DNA from: Tipula vernalis
Lineage: Eukaryota; Arthropoda; Insecta; Diptera; Tipulidae
NCBI GenBank assembly: GCA_958295665.1
Contig: OY282558.1
Location: 29,905,045 to 29,969,044 of the forward strand
DNA length: 64,000 nt
Direction of reading: 5' to 3'
The notes under the pieces were generated by a model. It saw only the letters and a list, made by a program, of their open reading frames with translations. It did not search any database and was not told the origin of the DNA. This document shows, piece by piece, positions 61,837-64,000 of the stretch (the first letter of the stretch is position 1; the number at the start of each line of letters is the position of its first letter). The translations under genes were made by a program, and so were the position numbers.

Positions 61837-64000
61837 TTTACATTCTATATACAGAATGTACTGTGCAGGTTGTATTAGCGAATTATACTAACACAGCCAG
61901 ATTTCCTTAAAAAATTTTCCGCGTTACATTCACACAGCTCTATTGATTTTTGATTACATTTTTGTGATTACATAAATTAAATAATTAATTTGTTAATTGT
62001 AAAAGAAATATTTAGAGTGGAGATTTGAAGAAATCAATTAAAATATACAGTGTGTAGCTTCTTTCAACTCTCATTGGAAGATCCTGTAGAAATTTACTAC
62101 AAATGTTTATCTTAAAAAGTTCACGTCTGTGGCCCGAAGAGGCTGTTCGCTTTTTAAAATGTGTGTGTTTCACGACCAATTCCTTCGGCCCATAATGACA
62201 AATATGGTGCACTGGGATAGAATGAAATATTATTTGGCATTTTATTTAATATTATTGAAATTTTAAAAGGTTACACCTCATATGAAATTTTTTCATATAT
62301 TAAAGATCTAATCAATTTTAATTTACGATGTGAAATATTATTAAATTAACGGTTAGTAAACTCATAGAGAAATATTCAGCGAAATGGAAAGAGTTAAGTA
62401 AGTTGCGAATATCTAAATATAGAACAATTGCGTCCCACACATTAAGTTACGAAATAACTCATAAATCAATTTATTTATTTAATTTTTATTTATAAATATA
62501 TGGCATGAACTTATGAACCAAACCAATAAGTAAGAGTAGACAGAAAGCTTTTAATGTATATATGTAAGTGTGTACATTCCTTAAACATATTTATATTATT
62601 GCTGGTTTTTATATGCGCGCCCAAAATAACAATGCCAATAGTTTGCGGCGCGCGGATAAAATCGGGTCATTAAAATAATTGAACATTTTATTGTGCGCTA
62701 TTATTAAATTCACACGAAAATCGACATATAATAAATTAATATATATTTTTGTATTTAATAGACTCTTCCTGAAAGAACTTTTTTTTTTGTGTTTTTTTTT
62801 TTTTTATGATATATTGTGAGAGAATAAGATTTGAAATATTGATTAGAAAATAATAGAATATTATTATTATTTTTACTTTAAATAAATAGATTTTATTTTA
62901 CAGCTAGGTCTTTGATTATTTCGTGAAATTTTTATTTTTCTATTTTTTTAAATTGGATGTTCCACTTTATGTGCTCATAAATACATATATCGTAGAGTAC
63001 AGTATATATGTACAGGCTAGAAAATGGTTAAATGTTTAAATAAAGAATTTCTTTTTTGTTGTTGTTGTTGTTGGTTAATGATTTATGATAGTGTTGATTA
63101 TTTTATACTCATATTTCATAAATATAAATAAGTATGTATTACCATTTATTATAATGATTTCGCGTTTAGACGGAATAGATAGAAAAAATATCGAGAGAAG
63201 AAGATATGGAAGGAAATTGACTCGTTTTCGCGCGCTACCGGTTGGATAAATTAATTGGCTACAAAAATGTCAGACAATTATTTGTATTATCTTGATTATA
63301 AACATTTCATTTTACTTACTCGAACGTACCAGTATTCAAAACGTAATAAAATTAATTATCATAATAATTTAAATTTAAAAAAACATTAAATTATAACTTA
63401 AGCTTTTAAAATTATTAAAAAAAGGGATCATCAAAAGTTCATTCATGGGATATTGTACATTTCTTTTCATTTTTCTTATGACTTTCTTGAACACGTATAA
63501 ATGTATATACGAGTATAAAAGAGATTACGTTTATTTATTTTTATTTAATATTTTTTTAGTGGTAATAATTTTCTAAAATTTATTGAACTGATTCTTATCT
63601 AAAAAATTAAAATAAATTATCAAAACAACCTTAAAAATTTTAATTTTTTAATAATCTTATTTTTTATTAGTTCAATTTTATTTATTACCGTACACATTTA
63701 AATATCGCCCTTTGTAACGCTGCGTGGCAACCGTGCGCCAAATTTATTTGCCACCGCCAAATTTTCTTACAAACATTTTTTTGTTTTGTTTTGTTTTGTT
63801 CGTCTATCTAAATTACAAACGAAATTATAATTTCATGTACATAATCAACATTAAAATAGATAAAACTAAAAAAAATCTCTTTTATACAATAATAAACCAC
63901 CTACATATTATAATACAAAAAAAAAAGTTCTTGTTTTCTTAAGGTTTATTTTTTTTTATTTTAGTTTACCAAAGAGATAAAAATCGACTCCTTCTTCTAC
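61837..64000. other. ds intron, no gene recognised
   Basis: AT-rich intron to the window edge, with poly(T) runs, a (TTG)n stretch near 63,057 and a TTTTG repeat near 63,780. A palindrome TACATTCTATATACAGAATGTA lies at about 61,840-61,861. No cadherin exon was recognised, so the next ds exon lies beyond the window or is too short to see. Confidence 0.5.

Overview
The window is AT-rich eukaryotic DNA full of homopolymer runs, (AT)n tracts and decayed transposons. It looks like an insect nuclear genome. The one long intact coding block (16,870-22,176, +) encodes 15 complete cadherin repeats and most of a sixteenth. Order and sequence match the atypical cadherin Dachsous (ds). The exon ends in phase 0 at a clear splice donor (22,177). 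No further cadherin-like reading frame was noticed before the end of the window, so positions 22,177-64,000 read as one ds intron of at least 41.8 kb. The first 16.5 kb is probably a 5' intron or upstream sequence, because a good splice acceptor lies at 16,584. Conservation fits an insect; Diptera is a guess from ds similarity and TE content, not proven.

Left flank (1-16.6 kb): a hAT transposase remnant (about 2.96-3.41 kb), a TTAA-flanked hairpin MITE (4.05-4.38 kb), a short (CAAT)n-tailed SINE-like piece (6.1 kb), a mariner derivative with both inverted ends (6.65-7.17 kb), a Foldback-like element with arms made of about 14-bp units (10.23-10.89 kb), and a GC-rich tRNA-derived SINE with a 14-bp target duplication (11.56-11.91 kb).

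Intron (22.2-64 kb): (a) a wrecked Ty3/gypsy element (gag-protease at 25.3-26.35 kb, RNase H-integrase at 31.6-32.35 kb), with two convergent Penelope-like elements between its halves; the first has a perfect 73-bp inverted repeat at its ends. (b) On the minus strand at 32.4 kb, a sequence with the conserved core of a hammerhead ribozyme, at the tip of a perfect 30-bp inverted repeat; a decayed relative lies at 61.75-61.84 kb. (c) A nest at 49.18-53.29 kb: a Tc1 element whose transposase carries an intron, split by a 2.57-kb insert with 20-bp target duplications, which holds a PIF/Harbinger transposon with two convergent genes. (d) A MITE at 53.34-53.95 kb. The rest is low-complexity intron.

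No tRNA, rRNA or CRISPR was seen. ds is the only gene that looks functional; all TE proteins carry stops, frameshifts or deletions. The best candidate for something undescribed is the hammerhead-bearing hairpin repeat family. No alignment, folding or database search was run; all matches were read by eye.
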